Assembly: GCF_000003605.2 (NCBI RefSeq) | Contig: NW_003109580.1 | Coordinates: forward strand, 118,427 to 133,946 | Direction of reading: 5' to 3' | Length of the DNA: 15,520 nt | Source of the DNA: Saccoglossus kowalevskii | Taxonomy: Eukaryota; Hemichordata; Enteropneusta; Harrimaniidae | In this document: positions 1-10,203 of the stretch, one piece after another | How positions within the stretch are numbered: position 1 is the stretch's first letter | Layout: each line of letters opens with the position of its first letter | The notes under the pieces: generated by a model | Databases searched by the model: none | What the model was told of the DNA's origin: nothing | Seen by the model: only the letters and a program-made list of their open reading frames with translations | Position numbers and translations under genes: made by a program

Positions 1-235
1 AGGGTTGATAGAGATGAGTATATTGGATGATAGAGATGGGTATATGGGTTGATAGAGATGAGTATATTGGATGATAGAGATGGGTATATGGGTTGATAGA
101 GATGAGTATATTGGATGATAGAGATGGGTATATGGGTTGATAGAGATGAGTATATGGGTTGATAGAGATGGGTATATGGGTTGATAGAGATGAGTATATT
201 GGATGATAGAGATGGGTATATGGGTTGATAAAGAT
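1..235. repeat. Minisatellite, 22-bp unit with 44-bp higher-order period
   Basis: About ten and a half tandem units of 22 bp run from position 2 to 235, and the array is cut by the window edge, so its true length is unknown. Two unit types differ at a few bases: type A starts GGGTTGATAGAG and has GAGTATAT near its end, type B starts TGGATGATAGAG and has GGGTATAT. They alternate A-B at 2-133, giving a 44-bp higher-order period. The unit at 156-177 is a hybrid with an A start and a B end. The last unit (222-235) is partial and carries a G-to-A change before the array decays into unique sequence. A 22-bp unit is not a multiple of three, so a coding repeat is unlikely. Confidence 0.97.
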
Positions 236-1172
236 AGCCGTATTTAATTATACAGCTAATGAACTACCTTGGTTGGAACTATTGAATGGTTGTGGCAATC
301 AGTAGAATTGGTTGTTTTGTATGTTCGTGACGATTCAATTCGCTATTATAGGAATCTACTTGAAAGTGGCCTTGGTGTTAATAGAAAAACGAACTACATT
401 TACTTTATGCATTTATTCATTCATTTACTCTATTTACGATTTCGATCTGACTTTTACAAATAATATTTAATAAAAATAATAAAAAATAAAGAGAATTGTT
501 GTTTGTCTGTTCATGCCGTGCGTGAATGCCTAGAAAACGGACACCGATATGGCAGCTGATGGTTTACAAGGAGTGTTAGTCTGTTCGGATCTTTGAGACC
601 TTGAACCTGTCACATATGGTGTAACATTGCTGGGGGTGAGTGTAAGTGTATGGGTGGTGCTACAAACTGTCCCTCCCACTGTTTACTTGATGGTTATACC
701 CCCCAGGGTGCGGTGAAAGGCACACATGGTTGGTACACTACCCTTTGACCCTTTGGCTGTAGACGGCATATATTAGTATACAGTGGTTATAATTACCAAT
801 GTCAGAATTTCAGCACGCTCGCCAGGGTTCATTACACAACCCTTGTTGTTCATCCATTTTTGAATCTTAAATTGTTACCATGGCAACGCATAATCAAGCG
901 AAATAGAATTATTTCAGTGTGTATACGATAATATTAATTACAGTCAATAAACGATTTTTTTTTTACTTTACCCTGGAATGACCTGAATTGTCGATAAAGC
1001 GTTTCATAATCATAACTATTGAGAGATATGTCTAATATTTTTCAAGAAATGTCTGTCAATTTTAATATCCGGGGTATTATACATTTCCATTTGGAGTTTC
1101 ATCTTTTGTTGATATATACGCGCCAGTCAATGGGGGAATTATTTTCAGCTCACTCGTCAACGATCTGACTAG
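236..1172. other. Unique non-coding stretch, nothing identified
   Basis: No repeat, RNA gene or convincing open frame was seen. The 64-codon frame at 269-463 has no recognisable domain and sits in AT-rich sequence. A run of ten T lies at 955-964. The part from about 590 to 780 is locally GC-richer, with several C or G runs, but matches nothing else in the window. Confidence 0.6.
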
Positions 1173-1468
1173 GTAGCATAATTGGGTTACGCACGGAAAT
1201 TGCTGAGTTAAACTGGGTCCAGTTGTCTGCACAGCAGTTAGCGCCTTTTAGAGTGGCCCTACTCCGCAGATCGTCTCGACCGGGACGTGCGTGTCTTTCT
1301 GGATGTGGTGGGTTTCTGCTCCTTCTTTTCAAGGAGACATTACCAAGGTTGCTTATTGGGTTGGTTTCCTGGCATAAGAGAAGGCCGGATGTGACGTGCC
1401 TACCTAGTACCGGGAATCGATACAGTCCCCTTGTGCTTCTACTAAGAGGCACTCACGCAGGACAGTAA
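1173..1468. other. GC- and CpG-richer block open on both strands, origin unknown
   Basis: This block stands out from the AT-rich surroundings by its higher GC content and many CpG dinucleotides. The plus strand is open for about 98 codons (from after a TAG near 1170 to the TAA ending at 1468). The minus strand is open for 100 codons over 1150-1452. The plus reading is rich in Leu and Arg, with a hydrophobic stretch followed by a basic part; the minus reading is rich in Arg, Ser and Pro. Neither shows a motif I recognise. Long overlapping open frames can follow from GC-rich sequence having few stop codons. It could be a decayed exon, a mobile-element fragment or a CpG island; the sequence alone does not decide. 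Confidence 0.35.
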
Positions 1469-2340
1469 AGAAAACGGAACATGTTTTTTTCAAAATAGTT
1501 AAACCGTGACGTGGATAAAGTGAACGGAGGGCACCATGGAGTGAAGGCAGGAATTCAAGTCGAGGCCAATGTTAATGAAATGGTAGATAGAAGACGCATA
1601 ATGACATGCGCGTCCAATTGAACTGCCAATCAGACGTTTAACATTGAGTTGAGGGCATTTAGCACCAAATTGACCATTCTATTTACTAATGGGCCTCCCA
1701 CTGATTGACAATCCATTGACAAAATCCCATGAAAGTAAAAGTATGCGCAAACATACTAAGCCAACAATGTATTCTAGCGGCCATTGAACAGCGAAGAGTT
1801 AAACAAACAGCGCAATAATCTTGTCAGGAAAAAGTCCGACTTAGTCCTCATTAATGTGGGCACCGCAATATAACGATACAATGCACGGAAAAAAACAGGA
1901 CACTCAATATAGTTTAAGTATAGTTGCATTAAAAAAACGATCCAGATCGTATAGCCATTCTTTTACCTGTAAACGAAAGAGTGTGCTCTTTATGAATTAG
2001 AACCTCTGACATCACGGGGTGTTTATATATGTATACGACCATTGAGGTAAAAATAGACACTAGTTGATATTTTTACCTGCATGACAAGAGGAAGTGTAGA
2101 TCGCGTTAAATCCATTCCCGCAAATGTAAAAGTTATGCAATATATACAAAATACAAGACGCAATATAAGCAAAAACGGTTTATTTGTTTTTAGTGATCGT
2201 GACCATTTTCCAATGATACACTAATCCCTATACTCAGTCTGAATCTTATAATATTTGTCATTGGTCTGAGCCGTAAATAAATCTTTACGCCCCTGGCCCG
2301 AGAAGAACACGCATAACCAAGGCATGGAAAGCCCATGAAT
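1469..2340. other. Unique non-coding stretch, nothing identified
   Basis: Stop codons are frequent in every frame, and I saw no internal repeat, RNA gene or terminal-inverted-repeat structure. Base composition is AT-rich with scattered short A runs. Confidence 0.55.
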
Positions 2341-2460
2341 CAACAACAACAACAACAATTTATTAACTCATAACAACCTACTGAGGGAGGTTAAAGGTTA
2401 CAACAACAGCAAAAATTACAGATAAAAATTAATCAAATTACAATGGTTAATAGTTTAAAG
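2341..2460 (-). mobile_element. Possible 3' end of a truncated LINE-like element with (TTG)n tail
   Basis: Read on the minus strand, the sequence ends GAGTTAATAAATTG followed by TTG repeats; on the plus strand this is (CAA)6 at 2341-2358. A 3' untranslated end with an AATAAA-like stretch running into a short microsatellite is typical of several LINE clades, whose tails are simple repeats rather than poly-A. No reverse-transcriptase reading frame follows upstream, so if this is a LINE it is strongly 5'-truncated, and its 5' limit cannot be placed. The end at 2460 is therefore nominal. The alternative is a plain CAA microsatellite in unique DNA. Further CAA triplets at 2400-2409 are compatible with either. 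Confidence 0.35.
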
Positions 2461-3544
2461 ACAACCAAAAACAGACTACATGTAAAAAGAAGTTAGTAAC
2501 AGAAATATATGGAATCGATATGATTCATAAAACGAAACCCCGGTCGCAACTTGTAAAATGTCCACTCGAACGTCCCGCCGGACTGCAACTACCTACCCAA
2601 CCCTCACTACCACTAATGGTCTTGCCACTTAATTTTCAACTTCTAAATAAAACACAAAATACATTTGATCTCGTTCTAAGTCAAGTAGTTTACTAAATGA
2701 ATTCGTTTCAATGTCAAGTATAATAATTGGTCCATTTTAATCCCACTTGATTCTCCGCCCAATCACGTGACCCCTCATTGCCCTCTACCAACTTACGCTC
2801 TCGCTGTCCTCCATGACCCCTGGAACTGTCTAACATACAGTGAACATAATCCGAACCACTATTACAGCTACCAAGTCCCCGAATAAAGGAATTTTGTGGG
2901 AATGTATGTAAAAGCGATTGGCTCGATTTGTTTCGACTGCCTTGTACTGGTTACGTGTACACAAACATAGCATGGACGGCGTAACCGCATCCTAAGGTTA
3001 AGTTACACTACGGATAACTCAAGTTGACGAATAAAGCCGGTTTCCCATTTTTTAACTTACTAGTAGTTCATATATGTCGGTAAAACAAGACCTCAACCGG
3101 TCAACCGATGTTCAGTATGGTGAACGCTCTCAGACCATAGCCTTAGCCATATGTTTATAGCCAGCATTAAATGTTACGTGTAAATCTTAAGTTCAAATAT
3201 ATTTTTTTAAAAATGGTCGGATATTTTGTTACTTATACAAACAGACAGAATTCGTATAAAGAATGTTATTTGTGGGCTACTGAACTCGTGATTAGATGTT
3301 CGCGGCTCCCTGCTACCACAAATACGCCCCAAATCATTTAACACCTTATGATTGAATGAATATTTTTTTTTTTTATTGATTTGCTTACAACAGGTATAAA
3401 CAAGTGACATTTCGCTTCAAGTAGTGCTTTTTCGAATATACATCGAATACCATACGCGTGTCCCATATGACGGGCACCGGATGGAATAGATGAGATAGCA
3501 GCCTGTCAGTCAAGCGCTAATTCCCACCGAATTCAACTGAATGT
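2461..3544. other. Non-coding stretch, nothing identified apart from a T run
   Basis: No supported gene or repeat. The first part, up to about 2650, may still belong to the LINE-like sequence on the minus strand, but there is no boundary to prove it. A run of twelve T is at 3363-3374. A 67-codon minus-strand frame (3207-3410) spans that run and reads it as lysines, so it is most likely a chance frame. Confidence 0.5.
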
Positions 3545-3895
3545 TTATAACGCGTCTTTTATATATAAACTACCCCCACACACCTCCCTCGGTGTGCGAA
3601 TCTGGTTTGAATGAAAGGCAATGTCCAATAGGTGGTGAAGATATTCACACGTAATTGTAAGTGAATTGAAGCTGATTGTATGGCAGGCACATCGGCGGGG
3701 GATATGCGGAGGCTGGCGCAGACTGGCGAAGCTGTAACGTCTAAACAAGCACTGGTGGACAGGAAGGGGATAAGCCAGAATGAAAATACCGATAATTGCG
3801 GATATTACAATAAAATGCCCGACGTCCGTTGTTGGTAAAATATGCAATAACAACATTACTTTGTTTTGACTTTGCAACATAACTATAGAATGCAA
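3545..3895 (-). other. Unassigned open frame, 116 codons, probably not a gene
   Basis: The minus-strand frame opens with ATG and reads 116 codons. It includes a hydrophobic stretch at about residues 28-44 that could span a membrane, then a Cys/His/Arg-rich part. No domain is recognisable. On the opposite strand an overlapping frame starts at ATG 3680 and reads 52 codons to a TAA; its first 35 residues are polar and look more protein-like than most frames here. No convincing splice donor (AG|GTAAGT type) follows it. The local GC content is raised at about 3670-3780. I cannot tell whether either strand codes; chance openness is the simplest reading. Confidence 0.2.
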
Positions 3896-4009
3896 TATAT
3901 TGCTACAATCTCTTTTCGTGATCGGAGGAATGTGTTAACATTCAATAATGTGTCATGGAATCAGGGTGTTACATCAAGTCCAACTTCGTCGTTATGAGTT
4001 GACGCACAG

Positions 4010-4027
4010 TCCCTCACAGTTGAGGGA
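4010..4027. other. Perfect 7-bp stem-loop with 4-base loop
   Basis: TCCCTCA (4010-4016) pairs exactly with TGAGGGA (4021-4027) across the loop CAGT. It is a compact, GC-containing hairpin in AT-rich sequence. No neighbouring gene or poly-T tract gives it a role. Confidence 0.4.
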
Positions 4028-5412
4028 ATGAGGTTGACAGAAAGCGCCGGGCGATTAGCAATTACTATATTTTTTACGATTTTTTTTATAAAAACGTGTA
4101 TACATAACGTCCAAGCTATTTAGGTTTACCAAACACGTCAAAGCATGTGAATTAGTAAGCTGGAGGCCAATATCACCATAAACAGACGCCGCTGTCGCCC
4201 GTGACACTACAATAAACGTAGTTATTGAAATAAGTACAACGCCAAATAATTCATTGTTGTACTCGACACAGTCGAATGTTGTGACAGAGAACTGACCTGT
4301 AGCATAAACAACATAATTTCAATTTTATTTATACGCATGTTTCTGCGTGGATCGATTTATTGCCGTCGCATAGTATCGATTATGGCGTAATTTTCTAGCA
4401 AATTCTAAAATTAGGGGATACATGTACGTGGAAAATTTCTCGATCCCTTAGAGAGAATTGCAGTTAGACATTCTTTTAATGTAACTGTATTATCTATAAC
4501 TTAGATCATTGCGGCATTTTTTGTAATTGTTTTTAAAACTGCAATATTGAAACAACTTTTAATATGTGTGGAATATTTAAATCATCGTTTCCTAATATTC
4601 TGTATTCTGACAATGTTTGGTGTGTTAAGGCCGTTCTTTTGGCATAGCTGGGGTCACGGTGAGTGTCAACGTGCTACGTGTGTACAAAGCAAAGTAATTT
4701 TACCGGCATCACTGCCAACGGCAATATTTTTATGTATAATGTATTGTACGCACATAGAATACAATACCCGCGTTTTAGAAAATCCACACAGAAGGGAAAA
4801 ATAAAGGACAAACGCATGAAAAGACAGTTGAAAAGGTACTCGCGGGGATCGCTATTCTTATATACAGCCATTAACGTGCGTGGTTTCGCCAGAAACGTGG
4901 TTGATGCCTCGGTGCCCGTGATAGTTGCAAACGTGCTCACGATATAGCGTTATGTGAGAATTCGTGCCTTTGTACTATGACGCCATTATGCACTAATGCA
5001 CTATTAATAAATCATTTTTTTGTCTCGGAGTCTCAAAATCAAGTAATTTCTTGACATAATTATCCTCATTGCAAAATATCTTTGAGTAAATATATTTATC
5101 GTACTAGCAGTTTTACTGTTTTCTCTCAGTGACCTATGTTAAAGCGGAGATGAACTCGTTAAACTATTCCATGGTGTCCGAGTCGCACAAAAACTTCTAT
5201 CTCGGAACCATAGATTACTCTTATTTGCGAGTTGTTGTCCACTAAACGTGTGTAAGTGGTGTGGGAAATATCCACCACAGTCAAACACTATACATTGAAC
5301 AGAAGTACATGTAACAACATTCTGCATTTAAATTTGTTTCGACGACGGAAAGTGATTCCATTAGTTTAATATTTTGTGAATTGTGCTTGTTGTTAAGTAT
5401 CCTATTCTAGCC

Positions 5413-5441
5413 CCGATTAAGTTAAGTGAATTGTTAATCGG
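5413..5441. other. Perfect 8-bp stem-loop
   Basis: CCGATTAA (5413-5420) pairs exactly with TTAATCGG (5434-5441) across a 13-base loop. No associated gene is visible, so any function is unknown and a chance origin is possible. Confidence 0.35.
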
Positions 5442-7938
5442 CATTTCGTTATATTCTCGCCATTATATCCAATCTCCAGCTTCATCTCTTGTCTTTCTGT
5501 TAACGACACGAATGACATAAATGTAGGTATTCGTGTATTTCCATGACTGACTGTTTTGCAACCTAAACTTTACATGTAAGTGAAAAAAGTCTCGCAGATA
5601 AAGTGGTCGATTTTCTCTCAAGAATTTAAAAATACGTGTATATAAACGATTGTATTTGTTTCAATGAATTTTAATTAAAAAAAACATTTCATCTGTTACT
5701 CTTTTTTGCCATTTTAATAGCATTTAACGCAATTTTCCCGCTAATATTTTGGTGCATTTAGAGCATTTTATGGATCTTTCTCTAATTTTTAATTATTAAT
5801 ATTTCGACGCATCTGTCTAACTCTGTTTACACGCACAGTTCAACCAATCGCATTTAAGAAAACATAAATCGTCATTGCCTGATTTCGTATTTTGTAGAAT
5901 ATGATTGCCCGAATTACCAAGCCAGCCACATTTGTGAGTGGAAAATGTGGAGAAAGGAAACAGTTTTGAAATATATATACGGACTGATACATTTGGTGGG
6001 GATCTCTCCCCATGTGCTAATGCAAACAACGCCACACGCAATACCAGTATAGTTGAATATTTATTTTATTGGTTTTATTTTTATGACTTCCGTGGTGACA
6101 TTGTTCAATATTTGAGAATCTATACAAACCACTCTTTTTATTTGTGAGTACACGACTCACGGGTTCTATGTGTGAAATAACCTTACTTTTCTAGTTTCCA
6201 CATTACATGTAATGGTGAGTTTAAGCATAGACCACAGGAAAGATGGGTTTATGGTTTAAGTTTACTTAATACAGTGTTCACGCGAGAACACCGTGACAAG
6301 TCCTGAGTATCGCCCGGGTGTGAGCATATGGTAAATTACTGTGACTGCTATATTTTTTTAAAAATAGGCCCGTATTCCTCATTTTTTTATTTTTACAAAA
6401 CGTAGTTCAATTTCATTACCTCAAGTTAAAAAAAGTCGCCATAATTTTTCAATTGAACTGGTAATTTTTTACCTTTTTGACTCTGTAATCCATCTAAAGT
6501 ATTATCACGTTTATCTCATATATTAGGTCTATATTTCAATTTCCCCCATATGTCCTTGTACCAATAAGCAAGTATAAAAAAATCCTATACAAAAATGGCT
6601 TTCATGAAATTGTATTGAGCCACCTTAATTGTAGAGCGAAACCAAAAGAGATTCTTCTAACCGTTTCATCATCAGTTCCCTCTTTTAATCACAAATCCAC
6701 AAAATATTCCCGTTAATAGTCAGCACGTTCCTTCAGAAGATTGGGGAAAAAATAGCCAATTTTTGAGTAAAAACTGAAAATTGACTAAAATTGTGTCTGT
6801 TGGCCCCCAAATCAGGGTTCATTTCCAGCAATATTGAAGAATATAACGAAAAAAAGTGCAGACAAATTTGGGCGAGAAAGTCTGGCCGTGAAAAGGCTAA
6901 TGATATATTGGCCGAAATATTAACAGCGAAACCATTGTATGTATTTTACAAATATTGACTGAGCAATGCACTGCACGTATTAGTGATATAACCGTACACA
7001 ATAGAGACGATCTAGGATTTAACCATGAACGTAGTTCACACAATACGTAATGTATGTACATATTGAAAATGAGAAGTACAAGCGCTATCATGATGAGCAG
7101 AAATGTCACGTAAAGCCCCGAACACGTTTATATTATCCAATAATGGCGCGAAAACGCGCTTCCGAATGCATAATACGCCCACAGGCTTGGACAGAGTGTT
7201 ATATTAATAACTGTGGGGATCCACTCAATATTTCACTTATCAAACTAAATTTATTATTTTCTTTACAGCATTCGTGTATTCTACGGGTGGTGCGGGTGGA
7301 TTAATGCATTAAGATAGACGACGGGTAATTGTCCCTATCCATGCAATCAACATGTCACTCCCCAATTTTTGTATATGCATTTTTGTTATTATTCCGTATG
7401 CAAGTAATTATTTTGTTTTCTGAGTTCCTCCAACAACGCTCTGGATAATTCCCCATACATCCACGGCGTCAATTCACGTCAAAATGCTGGTATATAGAAA
7501 TGGGATATAATAGCAACGTGTTCCAACGGGAAGAGTTCAATAAAACGAGCTAGGGTAGCCGTAGGTTATTTTCCTTGTAACAACGCCACTTAACTCGTCA
7601 TTATTAACACAGTAAATACAACCATCAAATTAACACAGCCCGTACAGAGAAACATCTTTTCAATAGCGGGGATGCTCTCAGAGATCAGTTGCCATAGCGA
7701 CCAGACAGCGCCGAGAACTAAGTGGAAATTATGAATCGCGATAAGGTGACACACTGTATCGGCTGTAGTCACGTGACTGTGTAACGATTACCTCTGACTA
7801 TGTGATACGCATTCATTCGTGTATGGTTGCCCATAGGGGGCTAAACGTATGTGTGCAACATTTCGCGGATATTTGTCAATATATAAATGTTTAGTAAGTT
7901 TTAGCCATACATCAATACACATGACATGACGCATTATT

Positions 7939-8071
7939 TTAAAGGGCGGTGGTCGTCTTGCCGCGTCCTGTTCGATATGGGACTCATAGCGACGTATACA
8001 ACGCGTGTAAAATACATTGTTTATTTATATGAAATTCAAACACGCGCTGCGAGACGACCACCGCGCTTTAA
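7939..8071. mobile_element. Short MITE with TTAA target duplication (piggyBac-like), uninterrupted copy
   Basis: TTAA at 7939-7942 and 8068-8071 flanks a 125-bp body (7943-8067) whose ends are inverted repeats. The left end reads AGGGCGGTGGTCGTCTTGC; the right end, reverse-complemented, reads AGCGCGGTGGTCGTCTCGC. A TTAA duplication is the mark of the piggyBac superfamily, so this is probably a non-autonomous derivative, although the terminal bases are not the classic CCC start. A second copy lies in the opposite orientation at 10204-10530. Without its nested insert, that copy has a body of 127 bp, almost the same length. The 76-codon frame at 7926-8156 runs through this element and resembles a frame in the other copy only because both read the same repeat; it is not a gene. 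Confidence 0.85.
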
Positions 8072-8317
8072 CGTTGAGATAACGTATATATTTAAGTTAC
8101 AGTTTCCAACGCGGATTGACCAGTCGAAATCACTTCCATTACTGGTAGCCCACTGACGCCTATTGCTACTATTTGACCCGTGAAAAAAAAATACCGAGAT
8201 AATACAATTCCGGATCTACAAAAAAAAAAAATTCCCAAATTTGTAATACGTACGGCGTCACGTATTATTATCACAACAACGTACTCTTTCCCAGAATGAT
8301 GGCGTGCGTGACTGTGA
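8072..8317. other. Short unique spacer with A runs
   Basis: Nothing is identified between the two MITEs. It holds A runs at about 8183-8191 and 8220-8231. Confidence 0.5.
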
Positions 8318-8563
8318 TACTGTAAAATGACTTTAGCTATTTTTAATAGTTATTTAGGACTACGATTACCAAATATTATCTTCTATATATCTGTAAAATG
8401 ACTAATTTTCACTGGGTTTAAATTTCACTGATTGAGCATTTCAGGCATATTCAGTGGGTATAAATTCACGGTTTTATCATTTAGATAATGTGTTCTATGC
8501 TCAATTTTACATATTCACTGGGTTTTAATTTAGCGCATTTTCCATTCAGCGAAGTAAGCAGTA
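8318..8563. mobile_element. TA-flanked MITE with CTGTA ends, copy 1 (rearranged)
   Basis: The body 8320-8561 begins CTGTAAAATGACT and ends in CAG, and is flanked by TA at 8318-8319 and 8562-8563, as in Tc1/mariner-type insertions. A second identical 13-base start, CTGTAAAATGACT, occurs inside at 8391. From there to about 8520 the sequence closely follows copy 2 at 12401-12581, including TTCACTGGGTTTAAATTTCA and a long stretch around GTGTTCTATGCT. Near the right end a block corresponding to copy 2 (TTCACTGGGTTTTAATTTAG here) is inverted and moved relative to copy 2. The element has no coding capacity. The superfamily assignment rests only on the TA duplication. Confidence 0.75.
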
Positions 8564-10203
8564 CTGAATTACGGTTCACATTTAGGCTGAAAATTCAAAT
8601 AATAGTACCATGATCAAAGTTTCGTAACTTCTTGAAAATCAGCCCTATGAAAATAATCTTGTAGAAGTCCAATAATTTTGCCTGGTGTTATATAGTAAGC
8701 TACTAATGGCGATCAAATCTGTGTTTTCTTCGACTTATTGCCAGTGACTTTCTAAATTCTGTTGAACAAGGAAGTCGACCATCAGTGTCTTGATTATGTG
8801 TATATGGCTCCTTCTTTGAAACTAAACGTACGTAAAATCACGGTTACATTCGTGATTATTGAAAGAAAACATCGCTCGAGAAAGGTTTGAGCTAAAACAG
8901 CTATTTCCACATGCTATCTTGTTGTATTCCAAGGATTTTTGTGAATCACGAGTCTCCCTTTTGGTAAATTCAATATTTTTTCCCACTTTTATGAAATTTT
9001 CTTCAAATTCTAGCTTTATATAGACATTCCGGTAACAATAATTGATCACTCGTCTCCTATGAACAGGTGTAAAAAGACAAATATCGTCGTATTTCTGGTT
9101 GGTTATTTAAATTTTCGTGGAACAAAAATGAAAGGAATGGAGTAAGGTTGAATGGTCTAGCCGAGGTGGCTGGTCACTGCATTTCTAGATAGTCCCTCTA
9201 TGACCGCTGTCGGACTTACTGTTGTTTTTCTACTGGTATCAACCGCAGGTCAAGGCAAAACACCTTGACTTTTACGACTACACATTTGCGACATTTCGCA
9301 TACTGACCAAGTACTTTACAAACGGAACTAAAGTCGATTATCATTGTAAAAAAACTTAATGACTTTGTGAGAAGTGTATCACAATATGACAATATTTGAC
9401 AGACAGTAAATAGAAATCAGGCGAATAGTCAAAATTGTCGCAAAATTATTCTCATTTACGGCAATGTTTTTATCCAGAAGCGCCATTGCAATTCAAAGTT
9501 TTAGGTAAGATTCTCTAATGTTTACAGTAGAGTGTGTATGTATTGATGGTTGGCTGTATTCTGTGTATGCATTGCATCTTCGAATTGTACCAGTTTGGGA
9601 GCATGGGGCGAAAAATACATGATACCGATGAACTCAATGTCAAAGTTCACAAATGCAGCGGGCGCTGGTTGCAAATACTGGTCAAAATAAAGTCGTATTT
9701 ACTTGTATACCCCGTTAATAATCACGTCCGTTTTAGGCAAGGTTGTCTATTTTCGGTATCGGAATTACAGGTACCGTGTCGCGGTTAAATATACGGTCGT
9801 CTTTAAGGTCCGTTATTTATGTGGGTCAGTCCCCCGACGTACGTAAAAATGCAATGCAATTTTTACAAAAAGTGAAAGCGTCTTGACCTTGGTCAACTTC
9901 CCCAATGCAGCAAATGACCTATGACCAAATGCACAAATGTAGACCCCTGAGGTTGCACTTCAATCATAAAATCAAAGGTGGATAAAAATAAGGGTTTGCA
10001 GTTGTGGGGTGACATATGCGGTTAAGATCGCACTCATAACGATTAATTGTGAGACACACACATATAGAAAATCTAACACCAAGTTAGTGAGTCAACTGCA
10101 TTGCTTGTGTAGCTGTACACCTAAAGGTGCATCTATTGAACCAGGCAACCCGGTTCCAATATATGTATGCTGATTGGTTTCATTTCCCCTCAACCCTTGA
10201 AGT
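8564..10203. other. Unique non-coding stretch, only small hairpins seen
   Basis: No supported gene, RNA gene or mobile element. Frames here (minus 8822-9049, plus 9534-9788) have no recognisable domain. A hairpin at 9247-9271 is listed separately. A short one lies at 9843-9866 (GTAAAAAT and ATTTTTAC around an 8-base loop). Confidence 0.55.
9247..9271 (+). other. Stem-loop followed by a short T run
   Basis: GTCAAGG (9249-9255) pairs exactly with CCTTGAC (9263-9269) across a 7-base loop. As RNA the stem could extend by a G-U and an A-U pair to 9247 and 9271. Four T follow directly (9270-9273), which could act as an RNA polymerase III stop. No upstream box A/box B pair was found to make it a small RNA gene, so the role is unknown. 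Confidence 0.3.

Larger units (their letters stand above)
3904..7938. other. Long non-coding stretch without supported genes
   Basis: Over 4 kb with no recognisable protein domain, RNA gene or mobile element. The open frames in it are short, and some overlap on both strands (for example three mutually overlapping frames between 4547 and 4947), which argues against coding. Short secondary structures are listed separately. The parts at 5620-5790 and 6340-6480 are very AT-rich, with runs of T and A. Short palindromes also occur, such as CATTACATGTAATG at 6201-6214, within what chance allows over this length. Confidence 0.55.

Noticed and set aside
1-235. CRISPR-like array of short repeats
   Set aside because: The units are directly adjacent, without unique spacers; it is a plain minisatellite.
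3892-3903. 12-bp perfect palindrome GCAATATATTGC
   Set aside because: Such a length is expected several times by chance in 15 kb of AT-rich DNA.
4547-4947. Three overlapping open frames of 85, 94 and 88 codons
   Set aside because: They lie on both strands in different frames, have no recognisable domain, and no splice or codon feature favours one.
6201-6214. 14-bp perfect palindrome CATTACATGTAATG
   Set aside because: About one perfect palindrome of this length is expected by chance in a window of this size; no second copy or site context was seen.
7926-8156. Open frame similar in translation to the minus-strand frame 10292-10558, suggesting a protein family
   Set aside because: The shared reading is produced by two DNA copies of one short MITE; the similarity also holds at DNA level in the non-coding ends, and both frames run out of the element.
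9150-9195. tRNA-like stretch with AGCCGAGGTGG resembling a box A
   Set aside because: No box B (GGTTCRANTCC type) occurs at the right distance and no cloverleaf pairing could be drawn.
10136-10160. Inverted TTGAACC and GGTTCCAA resembling a tRNA box B
   Set aside because: It is a short imperfect hairpin without a box A or acceptor pairing, so not a tRNA or SINE head that can be supported.
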